NCBI RefSeq assembly: GCF_000381345.1
Contig: NZ_KB906435.1
Location: forward strand, 1 to 8,525
Length of the DNA: 8,525 bases
DNA from: Deinococcus apachensis DSM 19763
GTDB lineage: Bacteria > Deinococcota > Deinococci > Deinococcales > Deinococcaceae
Direction: 5' to 3'
In this document: piece after piece, positions 8,213 to 8,525 of the stretch
Numbering within the stretch: position 1 is the stretch's first letter
How the letters are laid out: the number at the start of each line of letters is the position of its first letter
The notes under the pieces: model-generated
What the model was told of the DNA's origin: nothing
Databases searched by the model: none
The model's input: the letters and a program-made list of their open reading frames with translations, nothing else
Made by a program: the position numbers and the translations under genes

Positions 8213-8423
8213 GCGGTCGGGGTCGCGGCTGGGCGGTCATGAGCCCACTGCAGCCATTTGGAGCCGCCAGGCCTGAGCAGCAGGAGGCCGGGTAGACGGC
8301 GGCAGCCAGGAGCCAGGGTGCCCTGCCACACGCCCCGGTTGTCGCTGCCCTCTGGTTGAGGCAACACGTCTGTCTTAACCTGCCGGAACTTGAGGGCGAA
8401 TCGTGAGGTTCCCCCATGCAGAG
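8213..8423. other. Spacer after the operon, no convincing gene
   Basis: About 210 bases separate the protease-fusion stop from the right-edge repeat. One 18-codon frame (8239-8295, reading MSPLQPFGAARPEQQEAG) exists but has no good ribosome binding site. A weak stem GGCCT/AGGCC with a 10-base loop (about 8270-8289) might help end transcription, but no T-tract follows. The antisense frames through the spacer continue into the protease gene and look like shadows. I see no lasso-type precursor here. Confidence 0.5.
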
Positions 8424-8454
8424 CACTCCCTCAGTTAGGAGCTTTGAGGGAGTG
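8424..8454. repeat. Perfect 10-bp inverted repeat at the right edge
   Basis: CACTCCCTCA (8424-8433) and TGAGGGAGTG (8445-8454) are exact reverse complements around an 11-base loop. In RNA the stem extends by one G-U and one A-U pair. It contains the stop codon of the minus-strand frame at 8431. On the plus strand a T5 run follows 7 bases later, too far for a classic terminator. It may be a bidirectional transcription barrier or part of a mobile-element end. Confidence 0.5.
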
Positions 8455-8525
8455 TTCGAGGTTTTTGTCGCCGGTGAGGAAACGGAGTTGGCACTTGAAC
8501 TCCACCCCCCAGGCGTCGCGCGCCG
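8431..8525 (-). CDS. C-terminal end of an unrecognised protein (enters from the right edge)
   Basis: On the minus strand the frame entering the window at 8525 stays open for 30 codons and stops at TGA (complement of 8431-8433). The tail reads ARDAWGVEFKCQLRFLTGDK, then NLEHSLKAPN. About 77% of its third codon positions are G or C, higher than in the competing plus-strand frame (about 63%). That plus frame starts at ATG 8416 behind GTGAGG, is also open to the edge, and would begin MQSTPSVRSFEGVFEVFVAG. Only one of the two is likely real, and I favour the minus strand weakly. No family was recognised. An insertion-sequence transposase tail is one possibility suggested by the adjacent inverted repeat. 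Confidence 0.35.
   Translation of the reverse strand, partial: ARDAWGVEFKCQLRFLTGDKNLEHSLKAPN

Noticed and set aside
8239..8295. 18-residue frame after the protease fusion as a lasso/RiPP precursor
   Set aside because: No ribosome binding site, too short for leader plus core, and no Thr at the usual position before a Gly/Ala core.
8094..8426. Cys-containing 110-codon minus-strand frame reaching into the protease fusion, considered as a Cys-rich precursor
   Set aside because: It overlaps the well-supported protease domain on the opposite strand, begins with a non-ATG start, and its Cys residues arise from the G+C-rich complement.

Overview
The window is about 70% G+C. It looks like accessory chromosomal (or megaplasmid) DNA from a Deinococcus-like bacterium. 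That assignment is an inference. It rests on the strongly G/C-biased third codon positions, a TANNNT promoter element placed exactly where a leaderless ATG transcript needs it (a habit well known in Deinococcus), and the mix of gene families. No rRNA, tRNA or CRISPR array was seen.

Left part (1-2469). A partial lipoprotein gene runs off the left edge on the minus strand. Next comes a minus-strand gene for a DUF1616-type membrane protein with a long, probably disordered N-terminal extension, then a small plus-strand gene for a two-helix membrane protein. The spacers hold two inverted repeats and one short, orphan coding-like stretch.

Middle (2549-3680). A glycosyltransferase family 4-like gene is badly decayed, with about seven frameshifts and one nonsense codon. 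It meets the next gene tail to tail.

Right part (3678-8212), the most interesting region. A minus-strand ABC exporter half-transporter is transcribed divergently from a tight plus-strand operon of three genes: (1) a 96-residue PqqD-like protein (RiPP precursor recognition element fold), (2) a 311-residue HprK-related kinase with a P-loop, and (3) a 461-residue fusion of an NTP_transf_5-type nucleotidyltransferase with a C-terminal lasso-peptide B2-type transglutaminase-like cysteine protease. Genes 1 and 2 overlap by 11 bases, and genes 2 and 3 are 8 bases apart. PqqD-like, HprK-like, nucleotidyltransferase, B2-like protease and ABC exporter together strongly suggest a peptide-modifying system related to lasso-peptide clusters or to the 'HPr-rel-A' cassettes. 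The asparagine-synthetase-like cyclase and a recognisable precursor peptide are not in the window. Either they lie beyond the right edge, or this is a cyclase-less system with another product.

Right edge (8213-8525). A spacer with no convincing gene is followed by a perfect 10-bp inverted repeat and the end of a reading frame that leaves the window. It is probably minus strand, but the plus strand is also open.
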